Of a DNA stretch of 64,000 nt, positions 26,220 through 34,314 are shown piece by piece; the first letter of the stretch is position 1, and each line of letters starts with the position of its first letter. Both the position numbers and the translations under genes were made by a program. The stretch lies in NCBI RefSeq assembly GCF_000758305.1, contig NZ_CP009458.1:2976001-3040000 (forward strand), given 5' to 3'. The notes under the pieces were generated by a model, which did no database searches, was not told the DNA's origin, and was given only the letters and a program-made list of their open reading frames with translations. The DNA is from Cedecea neteri (GTDB lineage Bacteria > Pseudomonadota > Gammaproteobacteria > Enterobacterales > Enterobacteriaceae).

Positions 26220-27494
26220 TTATAGAATATCTTCGAAGTTTCGTAATGCACATTGCAATGGTTTTTTCAATTCATGCCAATCATCATAAATTGGCATGAC
26301 GCCCATTTTGACCATTTCTTGTTCAGATAATGTGCTGTTATAAATTACCTTTTCTATAAATGTTTTACTTATTTCCGTGATATTATCTTTATTGATCGCT
26401 TTGAATATTTCCTCAGCAGAGGCGGAGTTTGTTTCTATTTTTTTGAATGTCTCTGGCTTTATTATTTTTAGATACGAGATTATGGCAATTGATACCTGCT
26501 GAGCCTCAGATGACTTTAATTCATTTGAACTTGAAATTATTAATATAGAAAAACAACGTTCACATTCACGTAATGAGCAATTACTGAGTTTAAGCAAGTT
26601 TTTAAGTGTGCTAATTGCATATTTAAAATCACCATTCATTTTTAAATTCAGTTCTCTTGAGAGATATTCTATAAATTCATAAGTAGTGCTTTTATCGAAT
26701 CTCTGTTCAAGCTTTGGTAATGTGAACCAAAAATGAATGAATTTATTTAAATAGATATCTGCATCTATTTGCCCATACCTTTTTTGGATGGTTTTTGTAA
26801 ACTGCTCTTTATTCATTGCTAGAATGAAAAATACAGATTTAGCATTGAATATATGTTTTATTTTTTCCAGTAATTCTAAAGAGAAATCTGGTCTAGCTCT
26901 GTCTAACTCATCTATGATAAATATTATCTTTTTATCACCCGACACTTTTTCTATAGAGGCCCTAAAAGTATCAATGATATTTTTCTCTTCTTCTGCTTTT
27001 TGTAGTTTTTCTTCAATAATCTTCTCAATTTGGTCATTTACATTTTCTTCAATAACTTCACCAATTTCTTCAAAGTCACTACCTTTCACTAAACCAACAG
27101 TACTAACTCTTGTAGCAATTCTTAATGCCGGCTTCCAAAGAAGTTTGCCAATTTCTTTTGCGGCATTCATATAATTTGATTTCTTTTCTGGACTTTTAAT
27201 TGATGGATAAATCGCTGAAGCAAGAGCTAAAAATGCATCCTCTTGATAATCATTTTTGAAGGCATCAAAATAAATCACTTCATATTCATTATTTGTAATT
27301 ATTTCATTTTCCCATAGTTTTAAAAATGTGGTTTTCCCATTCCCCCACTTATCATCTAGTGCAATTACTAGCCCGTCATCCTCAGAGATGGATATTATTC
27401 TTTCTAGCTGCTTACTTAATCGCTTTCTCCCAAATATATCATTGTTAAAACTAAATCCTTGGCCATAATTCAGTTCTGGTAGAAGCAGTTTCAT
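26220..27494 (-). CDS. KAP-family P-loop NTPase (424 aa)
   Basis: Walker A is DKWGNGKTTF (residues 48-57) and Walker B with its extension is IIFIIDELDRARPD (190-203), both characteristic of the KAP NTPases. An insertion of charged helical sequence lies between them (residues 140-175), as usual in this family, although clear membrane helices are not evident. KAP proteins include PifA of the F plasmid, which excludes phage T7, so a role in excluding other phages is plausible. It is cargo rather than a virion gene: minus strand, plain AT-rich codon use, placed at the element's right end. Confidence 0.88.
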   Translation of the reverse strand: MKLLLPELNYGQGFSFNNDIFGRKRLSKQLERIISISEDDGLVIALDDKWGNGKTTFLKLWENEIITNNEYEVIYFDAFKNDYQEDAFLALASAIYPSIKSPEKKSNYMNAAKEIGKLLWKPALRIATRVSTVGLVKGSDFEEIGEVIEENVNDQIEKIIEEKLQKAEEEKNIIDTFRASIEKVSGDKKIIFIIDELDRARPDFSLELLEKIKHIFNAKSVFFILAMNKEQFTKTIQKRYGQIDADIYLNKFIHFWFTLPKLEQRFDKSTTYEFIEYLSRELNLKMNGDFKYAISTLKNLLKLSNCSLRECERCFSILIISSSNELKSSEAQQVSIAIISYLKIIKPETFKKIETNSASAEEIFKAINKDNITEISKTFIEKVIYNSTLSEQEMVKMGVMPIYDDWHELKKPLQCALRNFEDIL

Positions 27495-27607
27495 ATAGAT
27501 TCCATTGTATTGATTGAAAAGTGTGTTTTATAACTTAATAGATGCTCGTATGCTTGCCTTGTCATACGACAATAAATATCACTACAACAAGTGTACAAGG
27601 GTATTTT

Positions 27608-28087
27608 ATGGCAAGACTAACTAAAAAGGAAACTAAACTACATCAACAGGTAATGGATTTAGTTCATTCAGATAAACTATTAACACATGATGGTAAAGAA
27701 TTCATCCTACTAAATTACGCAGGGGATGGTATCGGATCTACTGGTGCTTTCTTCACTCCTGAAATGCTTAGTTGGGATTTTATAATCGATGTTGGATGTA
27801 CTGGCAGGTGTATTGAACTACGTGCGGGAATAGGGCGGATATCGTTCGACCAATGGCAACGTAATAGATCAGAACACATAACGTGCGTAGAACTCAATCC
27901 TGAATACGTGATGACAGGTCAAGGGATTTTTCCAGAGGCTGAACGGATTTGTGCTGATGTTTTACAGTACTCCACCAGTGAACTATTTGATATTGACTAT
28001 GGCAATCCACCATTCGGTAAGATCAAAGTTTCAGAGGCTGTTACAGGCTCTTATACTTGGGCTGCGAATTTCGCAGATTACGGTTGA
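27608..28087 (+). CDS. Truncated phage DNA adenine methyltransferase
   Basis: 159 residues from the ATG at 27608 (AAGGG ahead). The frame resembles the N-terminal two thirds of phage N6-adenine methyltransferases. FFTP is followed by a SAM-site region (RAGIGRISF, where family members usually have CAGIGRLSF), then ITCVELNPEYV and the catalytic-type NPPFG motif. It stops about 20 residues after NPPFG, whereas the family continues for some 60-100 more. Together with the altered SAM motif, this suggests an inactive or partial enzyme. Confidence 0.7.
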   Translation: MARLTKKETKLHQQVMDLVHSDKLLTHDGKEFILLNYAGDGIGSTGAFFTPEMLSWDFIIDVGCTGRCIELRAGIGRISFDQWQRNRSEHITCVELNPEYVMTGQGIFPEAERICADVLQYSTSELFDIDYGNPPFGKIKVSEAVTGSYTWAANFADYG

Positions 28088-28186
28088 GTACAAATAATGT
28101 GATCTACATGCAAGCGAAACGCAACATATAGTATCTATAATTAATAATGGCACCATATGGTGTACTTCATGTAGCAGGTAATTGTT

Positions 28187-28408
28187 ATGGGTAAGAACCA
28201 GCACGTTGTTCCACATAATGGAGAGTGGGCTGTTCGCGGTGAGGGTAATGGTCGTGTCACTTCTACACACCATACTCAACAAGAAGCAATTGATGCAGGA
28301 CGTACAATTGCACGGAATCAAGGAAGTGAGCTTGTAATTCATCGCCCGAACGGACAAATCAGGGACAAAGATTCTCATGGGAATGATCCGTTCCCACCAA
28401 AGGGTTGA
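28187..28408 (+). CDS. DUF2188 protein (73 aa)
   Basis: A compact basic protein with the DUF2188 pattern: HVVPHNGEWAVRGEG at the start, a helix with QQEAIDAGRTIARNQ, and HRPNGQIRDKDSHGNDP at the end. The family is common in mobile elements and stress loci, and its function is unknown. It is the last gene of the element, 80 bases before the proposed attR. Confidence 0.85.
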   Translation: MGKNQHVVPHNGEWAVRGEGNGRVTSTHHTQQEAIDAGRTIARNQGSELVIHRPNGQIRDKDSHGNDPFPPKG

Positions 28409-28413
28409 TACAT

Positions 28414-28442
28414 AAAAAGAGGCCAAATGGCCTCTTTTTTTA
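28414..28442. terminator. Bidirectional terminator at the element's right end
   Basis: AAAGAGGCC and GGCCTCTTT around AAAT, with a T-run after it on the plus strand and an A-run before it that gives a T-run on the minus strand. It would also stop leftward transcription entering from the host sigma-54 promoter. Confidence 0.8.
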
Positions 28443-28487
28443 CATCGGTTTCAATGTTCCCATTGATTTAGGAATGCGTCCTTTCGT

Positions 28488-28494
28488 TTTTAGC
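28488..28494. other. Candidate attR core TTTTAGC
   Basis: Direct repeat of 4554-4560. The host DNA to its right continues ACAGGTTAAAGAG, whose AAAGAG completes a dyad with CTCTTT left of the other end. Confidence 0.5.
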
Positions 28495-28557
28495 ACAGGT
28501 TAAAGAGCCGTTGGTATGTGTAATAGAGGCTCCCCGGAAGACGTCTGCTAAATGAAC

Positions 28558-28573
28558 AGCAACCCTTGTGCCA
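28558..28573 (-). promoter_or_regulatory. Sigma-54 promoter of prkA-yeaH, now displaced
   Basis: On the minus strand this reads TGGCACAAGGGTTGCT. It matches the sigma-54 consensus exactly at GG (-24) and GC (-12), with the required 12-base separation. It points toward prkA, which in E. coli is sigma-54- and NtrC-dependent. The predicted start is near 28547. Without the element the leader would be about 115 bases; now about 24 kb and at least one terminator intervene. Confidence 0.75.
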
Positions 28574-28893
28574 GGTTGAAACCGGGCGCTCACGCTGCCG
28601 TCTCAGCGATTCACCTTCCTAAAATAAAGCGTAGATGGCATTTGCAAAACTTGCATACGGTCAACGCTCAATTTCAATGACATATCAATAACTCATCCTA
28701 AAAATTTCGTATTTGAGATAAGCGACAGGGTTCGCTTTCATCTGGCTGACATAAAGCTGAAAATCCGCCGTCATCTGATTGCGGGAAGCTAATAAGTTGG
28801 TTGAAGGTTGTGGCTAAGTAAATTATTTGGGATGGGAGCCAAGGGCGGTTACACTTCCAGCGCTGATTATTTGATTAAAGGACTGAAAGGATT
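28574..28893. other. mipA upstream region
   Basis: No gene is seen. This host DNA separates the sigma-54 promoter from the mipA start and should hold the mipA promoter and any NtrC enhancer for prkA. A near-palindrome TGCAAAACTTGCA (near 28641-28654) is visible, but it does not fit NtrC well. Confidence 0.4.
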
Positions 28894-29640
28894 GTGACCA
28901 AATTCAAACTTCTCGCATTAGGCGTACTGCTTGCCTCCTCCGTTACCGCTGCGCACGCAGAGGGCCCGTGGTCTATCGGTGCGGGGGCGCTGGTTTCGCC
29001 AAACCCTTACAAAGGTGACCAGAACCGCGTCTACCCGGCACCTCTGCTGGGCTATGAAGGTGACAATTTCTACTTCCGTGGTTTTAACGCGGGTTATTAT
29101 CTGTGGAATGATGAAGCCGATAAGCTGTCCGTGACCGCCTATTATTCGCCGCTGCATTTCAGGCCGAAAGACAGCAACTACGACAGCATGCGTGCGCTGG
29201 ATTACCGTCATTCTACCGTGATGGCCGGTCTGTCCTGGGTGCATAACACCGATTATGGTTTCCTGCGTACCGTGCTGGCCGGGGACATCCTCGACAACAG
29301 CAACGGCATCACCTGGGACACCGCCTGGCTGTATCGCTACAATGCGGATAGCCTGACGTTGACGCCGGGGATTGGTATCGTGTGGGACAGCAAGAATCAA
29401 AACAACTACTACTACGGCGTGAGCGGCAAGGAATCCAACCGCAGCGGCCTGAACGAGTATGACGCGGGTAACAGCTGGTCGCCGTACGTTGAGCTGTCCG
29501 TCAACTATAAGCTCAACGCAGACTGGAACGTGTTCGGTATGGGCCGCTATATGCGTTTGTCCAAAGAAGTGACCGACAGCCCAATGGTCGACAGCAACTG
29601 GACCGGTGTGCTGCTGACGGGTGTGAACTACAGCTTCTAA
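28894..29640 (+). CDS. mipA: MipA, MltA-interacting outer-membrane scaffold
   Basis: 248 residues like E. coli MipA (YeaF): a signal peptide ending AHA-E near residue 23, then an OmpV-like beta-barrel with alternating aromatic strands (YYLWNDEADKLS, DILDNSNGITWD, SWSPYVELS) and a C-terminal aromatic Phe. It links the lytic transglycosylase MltA with penicillin-binding protein 1B in murein growth. The start is GTG with AAAGG ahead. In E. coli it is the divergent neighbour of prkA; here the element lies between them. Confidence 0.93.
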   Translation: MTKFKLLALGVLLASSVTAAHAEGPWSIGAGALVSPNPYKGDQNRVYPAPLLGYEGDNFYFRGFNAGYYLWNDEADKLSVTAYYSPLHFRPKDSNYDSMRALDYRHSTVMAGLSWVHNTDYGFLRTVLAGDILDNSNGITWDTAWLYRYNADSLTLTPGIGIVWDSKNQNNYYYGVSGKESNRSGLNEYDAGNSWSPYVELSVNYKLNADWNVFGMGRYMRLSKEVTDSPMVDSNWTGVLLTGVNYSF

Positions 29641-29660
29641 TTGGTGCAACTTACGCACTA

Positions 29661-29692
29661 AAACGGGGCGCTCGCGCCCCGTTTGCTTTTTT
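29661..29692 (+). terminator. Terminator after mipA
   Basis: A 10-bp stem, AAACGGGGCG with CGCCCCGTTT around CTCG, followed by a T-run. Confidence 0.85.
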
Positions 29693-29738
29693 ATGGGGCA
29701 GAGGCTTGGCGCCTTTGCCCTAAGCTGGTGAAAACCGC

Positions 29739-30629
29739 TTAGCCTTTCTTCGCCACGCTAATGGTCTGGCTCAGACGGGTCGGTTTCTCCGCGCTGGCTT
29801 TCTGCTTTTTAGACGCACAGGCGGTTTCTACACAGACGAAGGCTTTGTAGCCGTCATCCGGCATATCACCCATCGAAACGGACAGGGCCGGACCAGGGTT
29901 CCAGCCCACCACGTTGTAATGATGGTGATGAACCACGTTCAGGGTGCGCTTCAGGTGGCTGGCATCGTGAATGACGCTGCACTCTTCCGGCGCGAGGTAG
30001 AGGCGATCTGTACGGTCCGGGAAGGTTTGTACGCCGTCAGTCAGCTCGCCTGCGGCTTCATTCAGCACTTTATCGATGTACGGATTACCCAGGCCGCTGA
30101 CTTTTACATCCGCAATGTCGCCGACGTTGAAGTAGGTATGCAGGGCGGAAGTGGTTTCGAACTCGCCGTGCGCTTCCAGCTCGATTTCACAGGTTTTGCC
30201 CAGCTTGAAGCGGGCATAAAGCGTGAATTCATGTGGCCACAGCTTCAGCGTCTCGGCATTGTTATGCAGCTCGAAGGTCAGCACCACGCCGTTGGCGTCT
30301 TCGTTGTGCGCGCTCAGTGTCCACGGCTGGTTGCGTGCGAAACCGTGCGCTGGCAAATCAGCCTGTTCCGCCGGGCCAAACCACGGCCAGCAAATCGGCA
30401 CGCCGCCGCGCAGCGCTTTGCCTTTATGGAACGGCGTGATGTCGCTCAGCCACAGCACCTCATCTTCGCCGGCAGGCTGCCAGGAGAGCAGGTGAGCACC
30501 CTGAAGCGCAAAAGATGCCCGCACCTGCGGGTGATCAATGACGATGACGTCCAGCTCATCGTTGACGCGGCGGGTGAGGGTAGGGGTAATTTGTTCGACG
30601 ACCGGAAGTGCAAAAATTTTATTAATCAT
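29739..30629 (-). CDS. yeaD: D-hexose-6-phosphate mutarotase YeaD
   Basis: 296 residues of the aldose-1-epimerase-like fold, close to E. coli YeaD (294). Conserved pieces include GGVPICWPWFG, PAHGFAR, LHTYFNVGD and a His-rich VVHHHHYNVVGWNPG. It interconverts the anomers of glucose-6-phosphate. It lies downstream of gapA on the same strand, separated by the gapA terminator; yeaE, which sits between yeaD and mipA in E. coli, is absent here. Confidence 0.93.
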   Translation of the reverse strand: MINKIFALPVVEQITPTLTRRVNDELDVIVIDHPQVRASFALQGAHLLSWQPAGEDEVLWLSDITPFHKGKALRGGVPICWPWFGPAEQADLPAHGFARNQPWTLSAHNEDANGVVLTFELHNNAETLKLWPHEFTLYARFKLGKTCEIELEAHGEFETTSALHTYFNVGDIADVKVSGLGNPYIDKVLNEAAGELTDGVQTFPDRTDRLYLAPEECSVIHDASHLKRTLNVVHHHHYNVVGWNPGPALSVSMGDMPDDGYKAFVCVETACASKKQKASAEKPTRLSQTISVAKKG

Positions 30630-30661
30630 TTCTTTTTTCCTTAGTCCTGGTGATTTGAGGC

Positions 30662-30690
30662 AAAAAAAAGAGCGACCGAAGTCGCCCTTT
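30662..30690 (-). terminator. gapA terminator
   Basis: On the minus strand AAAGGGCGAC and GTCGCTCTTT around TTCG is followed by a long T-run. Confidence 0.85.
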
Positions 30691-30712
30691 AGGATCAGAT
30701 ACTCATCTCAAC

Positions 30713-31708
30713 TTATTTGGAGATGTGAGCGATCAGATCCAGTACTTTGTTGGAGTAGCCAGTTTCGTTGTCGTACCAGGAAACCAGTTTCACAAAGTTG
30801 TCGTTCAGTGCGATACCTGCTTTAGCATCGAACACGGAAGTCAGTACTTCGCCGTTGAAGTCGGTAGATACTACGTCATCTTCGGTGTAGCCCAGAACGC
30901 CTTTCATTGCGCCTTCGGAAGCAGCTTTGATTGCTTTCTTAATTTCTTCGTAAGAAGCAGCTTTTTCCAGACGAACGGTCAGGTCAACAACGGACACGTT
31001 AGGGGTAGGAACGCGGAACGCCATACCGGTCAGTTTGCCTTTCAGCTCTGGCAGTACAACGCCTACCGCTTTAGCAGCACCGGTAGAAGAAGGGATGATG
31101 TTCTGAGCTGCGCCGCGGCCGCCGCGCCAGTCTTTGTGAGACGGGCCATCAACGGTTTTCTGAGTTGCGGTGGTAGCGTGAACGGTGGTCATCAGGCCTT
31201 CAACGATACCGAAGTTGTCGTTGATAACTTTAGCCAGTGGTGCCAGGCAGTTGGTGGTGCAGGATGCGTTGGAAACGATGTCCTGGCCAGCGTATTTTTC
31301 GAAGTTAGCACCGCGAACGAACATTGGGGTGTTGTCTTTGGAAGGACCAGTCAGAACAACTTTTTTCGCGCCAGCAGTGATGTGCTTACGAGCGGTTTCG
31401 TCAGTCAGGAACAGACCAGTTGCTTCAGCAACAACGTCAACGTTCACTTCGTTCCACTTCAGGTTAGCCGGGTCACGTTCTGCGGTAACACGGATAGTTT
31501 TACCGTTAACAACCAGGTTGCCGTCTTTAACTTCTACAGTACCGTTGAAACGACCGTGAGTTGAGTCGTACTTCAGCATGTAAGCCATATAGTCAGCGTC
31601 TAACAGGTCGTTGATTGCAACGATTTCGATGTCAGAACGTTCCTGAGCAGCACGGAAAACGATACGGCCGATACGACCAAAACCGTTGATACCTACTTTG
31701 ATAGTCAT
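30713..31708 (-). CDS. gapA: Glyceraldehyde-3-phosphate dehydrogenase A
   Basis: 331 residues from MTIKVGINGFGRIGR, the same length as E. coli GapA. It has the Rossmann GINGFGRIGR motif (residues 6-15) and the catalytic Cys in SNASCTTNCLAP near residue 150. It makes 1,3-bisphosphoglycerate in glycolysis. Codon use is strongly optimised (CTG, GTT, ACC), as expected of a very highly expressed gene. The start at 31708 matches the family; the longer upstream frame is not used. Confidence 0.98.
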   Translation of the reverse strand: MTIKVGINGFGRIGRIVFRAAQERSDIEIVAINDLLDADYMAYMLKYDSTHGRFNGTVEVKDGNLVVNGKTIRVTAERDPANLKWNEVNVDVVAEATGLFLTDETARKHITAGAKKVVLTGPSKDNTPMFVRGANFEKYAGQDIVSNASCTTNCLAPLAKVINDNFGIVEGLMTTVHATTATQKTVDGPSHKDWRGGRGAAQNIIPSSTGAAKAVGVVLPELKGKLTGMAFRVPTPNVSVVDLTVRLEKAASYEEIKKAIKAASEGAMKGVLGYTEDDVVSTDFNGEVLTSVFDAKAGIALNDNFVKLVSWYDNETGYSNKVLDLIAHISK

Positions 31709-31916
31709 AGTATTCCACCAGCTATTTTTTAGTGAATAAAAGGTTGGCTGTAAAATTACAAAAACCTTACGCAGCGTCAAGCGGAATCGTGTCAATCATT
31801 GCGACAAATCAATCCTGTGACCAGGGTTTGTACGACTGAACGCCTCACGCTTCCTTTTGGGCTTAAATCCAAATGGGGACGATGCGGGGGATTTTAAACG
31901 CCAGTCCCAACAATAA

Positions 31917-31932
31917 TGTGATTCACGTCACG
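31917..31932. promoter_or_regulatory. CRP-like site in the gapA-msrB gap
   Basis: TGTGATTCACGTCACG fits TGTGA-N6-TCACA with one change. It lies about 210 bases upstream of the gapA start, where E. coli gapA also has a CRP-dependent promoter. Confidence 0.5.
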
Positions 31933-32052
31933 CTTTGTGCCGTGCCAGAATTTCAGGGCTAAGTTTAGAACAAAAAGCAGCACGGCGTTGTTAATTTTTT
32001 GTTAGAATGGCGGCGTGAGCTGTCCCAATTGAACTGACCGAGATGTACGCCT

Positions 32053-32466
32053 ATGTCTAATCAATTACCCCCTGATTCAAATAAGAAAAACCTCAGCGAA
32101 ATGCAATACTACGTGACCCAGAAGCACGGCACTGAACCGCCGTATTCAGGGCGTTTGCTGCATAACAAGCGTGACGGGATTTATCACTGCCTGGTGTGTG
32201 AAGCCCCGCTGTTTCTTTCGGAAACAAAATACGACTCAGGCTGCGGCTGGCCTAGCTTTTACGAGCCAGTCAGCCCGGATGCTATCCGCTATCTGACCGA
32301 TAACTCTCACGGTATGGAGCGCGTTGAAATCCGCTGCGGTAATTGCGATGCACACCTGGGCCACGTGTTCCCGGATGGTCCGCAGCCGACCGGGGAGCGG
32401 TATTGTGTTAATTCGGCCTCTCTGAGCTTCACCGACGGGCAGAACGGTGAGCAGGTTGAAGGTTGA
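32053..32466 (+). CDS. msrB: Peptide methionine-R-sulfoxide reductase MsrB
   Basis: 137 residues as in E. coli. Zinc ligands are in CLVCE and CGNCDAHLG, and the catalytic Cys is in RYCVNSASL. It repairs methionine-R-sulfoxide in oxidised proteins. It is divergent from gapA, as in E. coli, and followed by yeaC in the same direction. Confidence 0.97.
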   Translation: MSNQLPPDSNKKNLSEMQYYVTQKHGTEPPYSGRLLHNKRDGIYHCLVCEAPLFLSETKYDSGCGWPSFYEPVSPDAIRYLTDNSHGMERVEIRCGNCDAHLGHVFPDGPQPTGERYCVNSASLSFTDGQNGEQVEG

Positions 32467-32505
32467 AGAATCGATTCAGCTAATTATTCCGCGACGGGGT
32501 GCCAA

Positions 32506-32787
32506 ATGAGCAATCTGGATGAAATGTTGAGCGTGATGACGCCAGAGATTTATCAACGCCTGGCGACCGCGGTCGAACTGGGAAAGTGGCCTGATGGCGT
32601 AGCGCTGACCCAGGAGCAAAAAGACAACAGTCTCCAACTGGTGATGCTGTGGCAGGCGCGCCACAACACGGACGCGCAGCACATGACTATCGACACCAAC
32701 GGCCAGATGGTGATGAAGAGCAAGCAGCAGTTGAAAGCGGAGTTTGGCATTGAGCCTGCGCCGTTTGTGACGATGAAGCTGCAATAA
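32506..32787 (+). CDS. yeaC: YeaC, DUF1315 protein
   Basis: 93 residues matching E. coli YeaC, with MTPEIYQRLATAVELGKWPDG and the terminal FGIEPAPFVTMKLQ. Function is unknown. It lies 39 bases after msrB, so co-transcription is likely. Confidence 0.93.
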   Translation: MSNLDEMLSVMTPEIYQRLATAVELGKWPDGVALTQEQKDNSLQLVMLWQARHNTDAQHMTIDTNGQMVMKSKQQLKAEFGIEPAPFVTMKLQ

Positions 32788-32793
32788 ACAAAA

Positions 32794-32824
32794 AAGGGAG
32801 ACACTCTGGTCTCCCTTCTTTTTC
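32794..32824. terminator. Bidirectional terminator between yeaC and chitinase
   Basis: AAGGGAGAC and GTCTCCCTT around a six-base loop, with A-rich DNA before it and T-rich DNA after it. It serves both convergent genes. Confidence 0.8.
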
Positions 32825-32835
32825 TTTGCTAATAA

Positions 32836-34110
32836 CTACTTAGCGTGATCGATGCCCAACGACTCTGCAAGCTGCTTCGCCAACTGGTTGTTGTCATCTG
32901 CGCCATATTCCCAGAACATCGCTCCCCCTAAGCCTTTCTCCTTGATGTACTCGGCTTTAATTTTCACCGAGCGCGGATTCTCGTAGGAGATGGCGAACAG
33001 CGGTTTCCCTTCAGCAGACTTCAGCGTCAGGTACGGCACCTTCGCGTCGTCATCCCACTCTTCGGTAAAGCGCTTCTGCGGGTCGTTCAGCATTTTCTTC
33101 ACCAGGTCGTTGTATTTGACGTAAGTGTCTTTCGTCAGATCCACGCCCAACGCAGTTTTAAACAGCTCGAGTTCGCGCTCGCCGAAGTAGGGCTGCGTAA
33201 CCGGGTTTTTCTGCGCGTCTGGCTTTGACCAGTCAATGCCTGGCTCTACGGCGCGCTTAGGTACACGGCCATAGAAGCCGATACCGAGGTTCATCTGCTG
33301 CGGTTTCAGCCCGGCAGCAAGGTAGTTACTGACCACGAAATCAGCGCTGTACTTGTCGGCTTCGGCCACGGTTGGCCACTTTTTCGAATCATAGAGATTC
33401 GAGTTGAAGTACTGCGTGCCGTACGCCATGTCGTAGGTCATCAGGTTGATGTAGTTCAGCACCGGCGCAATGGCTTTTACGTCAACCCAGCTTTTCGGGC
33501 TTTCGGCATTGGCCCCGACGGCAATGGTGACCAGTTTTTTGTCGCCCACGGCTTTGCGCAGCTCTTTCAGCAGAGCGGTGAAATTATCCCGGTCGGCGTC
33601 CAGCTTATCCACCAGGCCCCATGCGCCATTTACCGGGAATTCCCAGTCGAGATCGATCCCGTCCAGGCCATATTTGTCCATCACTTCCTGCACGGAGCGG
33701 ATAAACACCGCACGGTTTTCTGGCGTTGCAGCCGCGGCAGAGAAACCGCGAGCGCCCCAGCCGCCAACGGACAGTAATATTTTCAGCTGCGGGTTCTGTT
33801 TACGCAGTGTCGGGAGGGTTTCAAGGTCAGAAACAACTTTCGGGGAAAGATAAATTTGGTGCAGCTTTGACGAGTCTTTCAGGGCTTCGTTGGTTTCGCC
33901 TTTCTCATCGTTATAAATCAGGCCAAAGGAGTAATTGAGGTGGGTTATCTGGCGAACATCAAGCTTATTAATATCCCCACCCGGACCGGCAGTGACGTCG
34001 CCGCCGCCGTTGAAGTAACCCACGGAAAGCAAAGATTCAGCCTGTGCAACGCCGCTGCAGGCGAGCGTCACCGCGGCCACCAGCGGTAACATTTTACGTG
34101 TGAATGACAT
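32836..34110 (-). CDS. Secreted family 18 chitinase
   Basis: 424 residues with a signal peptide (MSFTRKMLPLVAAVTLACSG, cleavage after AQA). A GH18 TIM barrel follows with SVGGWG and the catalytic DGIDLDWEF, in which Glu is the acid/base. No chitin-binding module is visible. It should cut beta-1,4 N-acetylglucosamine polymers in the periplasm or outside the cell. The start at 34110 is chosen for the signal peptide and an AGGAA eight bases ahead. It lies between yeaC and pncA, where E. coli K-12 has none, so it is an accessory gene. Confidence 0.9.
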   Translation of the reverse strand: MSFTRKMLPLVAAVTLACSGVAQAESLLSVGYFNGGGDVTAGPGGDINKLDVRQITHLNYSFGLIYNDEKGETNEALKDSSKLHQIYLSPKVVSDLETLPTLRKQNPQLKILLSVGGWGARGFSAAAATPENRAVFIRSVQEVMDKYGLDGIDLDWEFPVNGAWGLVDKLDADRDNFTALLKELRKAVGDKKLVTIAVGANAESPKSWVDVKAIAPVLNYINLMTYDMAYGTQYFNSNLYDSKKWPTVAEADKYSADFVVSNYLAAGLKPQQMNLGIGFYGRVPKRAVEPGIDWSKPDAQKNPVTQPYFGERELELFKTALGVDLTKDTYVKYNDLVKKMLNDPQKRFTEEWDDDAKVPYLTLKSAEGKPLFAISYENPRSVKIKAEYIKEKGLGGAMFWEYGADDNNQLAKQLAESLGIDHAK

Positions 34111-34314
34111 AATGATTCCTCTTTGACGGGCACAACATAAAAGCTCCCCGGCCACGCTTAACAGACGAAAACGGCGGAAAGCGAAATCAGCTAACGTGCT
34201 GAATAAATTCACTGAATATGATTATGAGAGCGCTCCCAGGTGAGGGCGAGCAAAAAAAGCGTAGATTGTGAGCGGAATCGATACAAAAGTGTGGGGCGGG
34301 TGCCGCCCCTACAA

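Larger units (their letters stand above)
4554..28494 (+). mobile_element. Serine-recombinase prophage or capsid-encoding island
   Basis: An AT-rich block of about 23.9 kb lies between host genes that are divergent neighbours in E. coli (prkA and mipA). It opens with a large serine recombinase 26 bases from the proposed left end. It carries a lambda/HK97-type head and packaging module, and ends 64 bases before a sigma-54 promoter that should serve prkA. The ends are set by the shared heptamer TTTTAGC at 4554-4560 and 28488-28494. Tape measure, baseplate, endolysin, replication and repressor genes are not recognisable, and one tail gene is broken by an IS. Most genes show CTA-rich leucine codons unlike the host. 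The presence of the element is secure; the exact ends are inferred. Confidence 0.88.

Noticed and set aside
4522..28462. TGGGAACATT at 4522-4531 and its inverted copy at 28453-28462 near the two element ends
   Set aside because: The copies are inverted, whereas attachment cores of an integrated element must be direct repeats; ten bases can match by chance.
28641..28654. TGCAAAACTTGCA as an NtrC enhancer for prkA
   Set aside because: It lacks the CC/GG of the TGCACC-N5-GGTGCA consensus and its half-site spacing is too short.
30725..31564. Long plus-strand open frames across gapA, and similar ones opposite prkA, mipA, yeaD and ynjB
   Set aside because: These are antisense shadows of strongly biased host genes and show no family resemblance.
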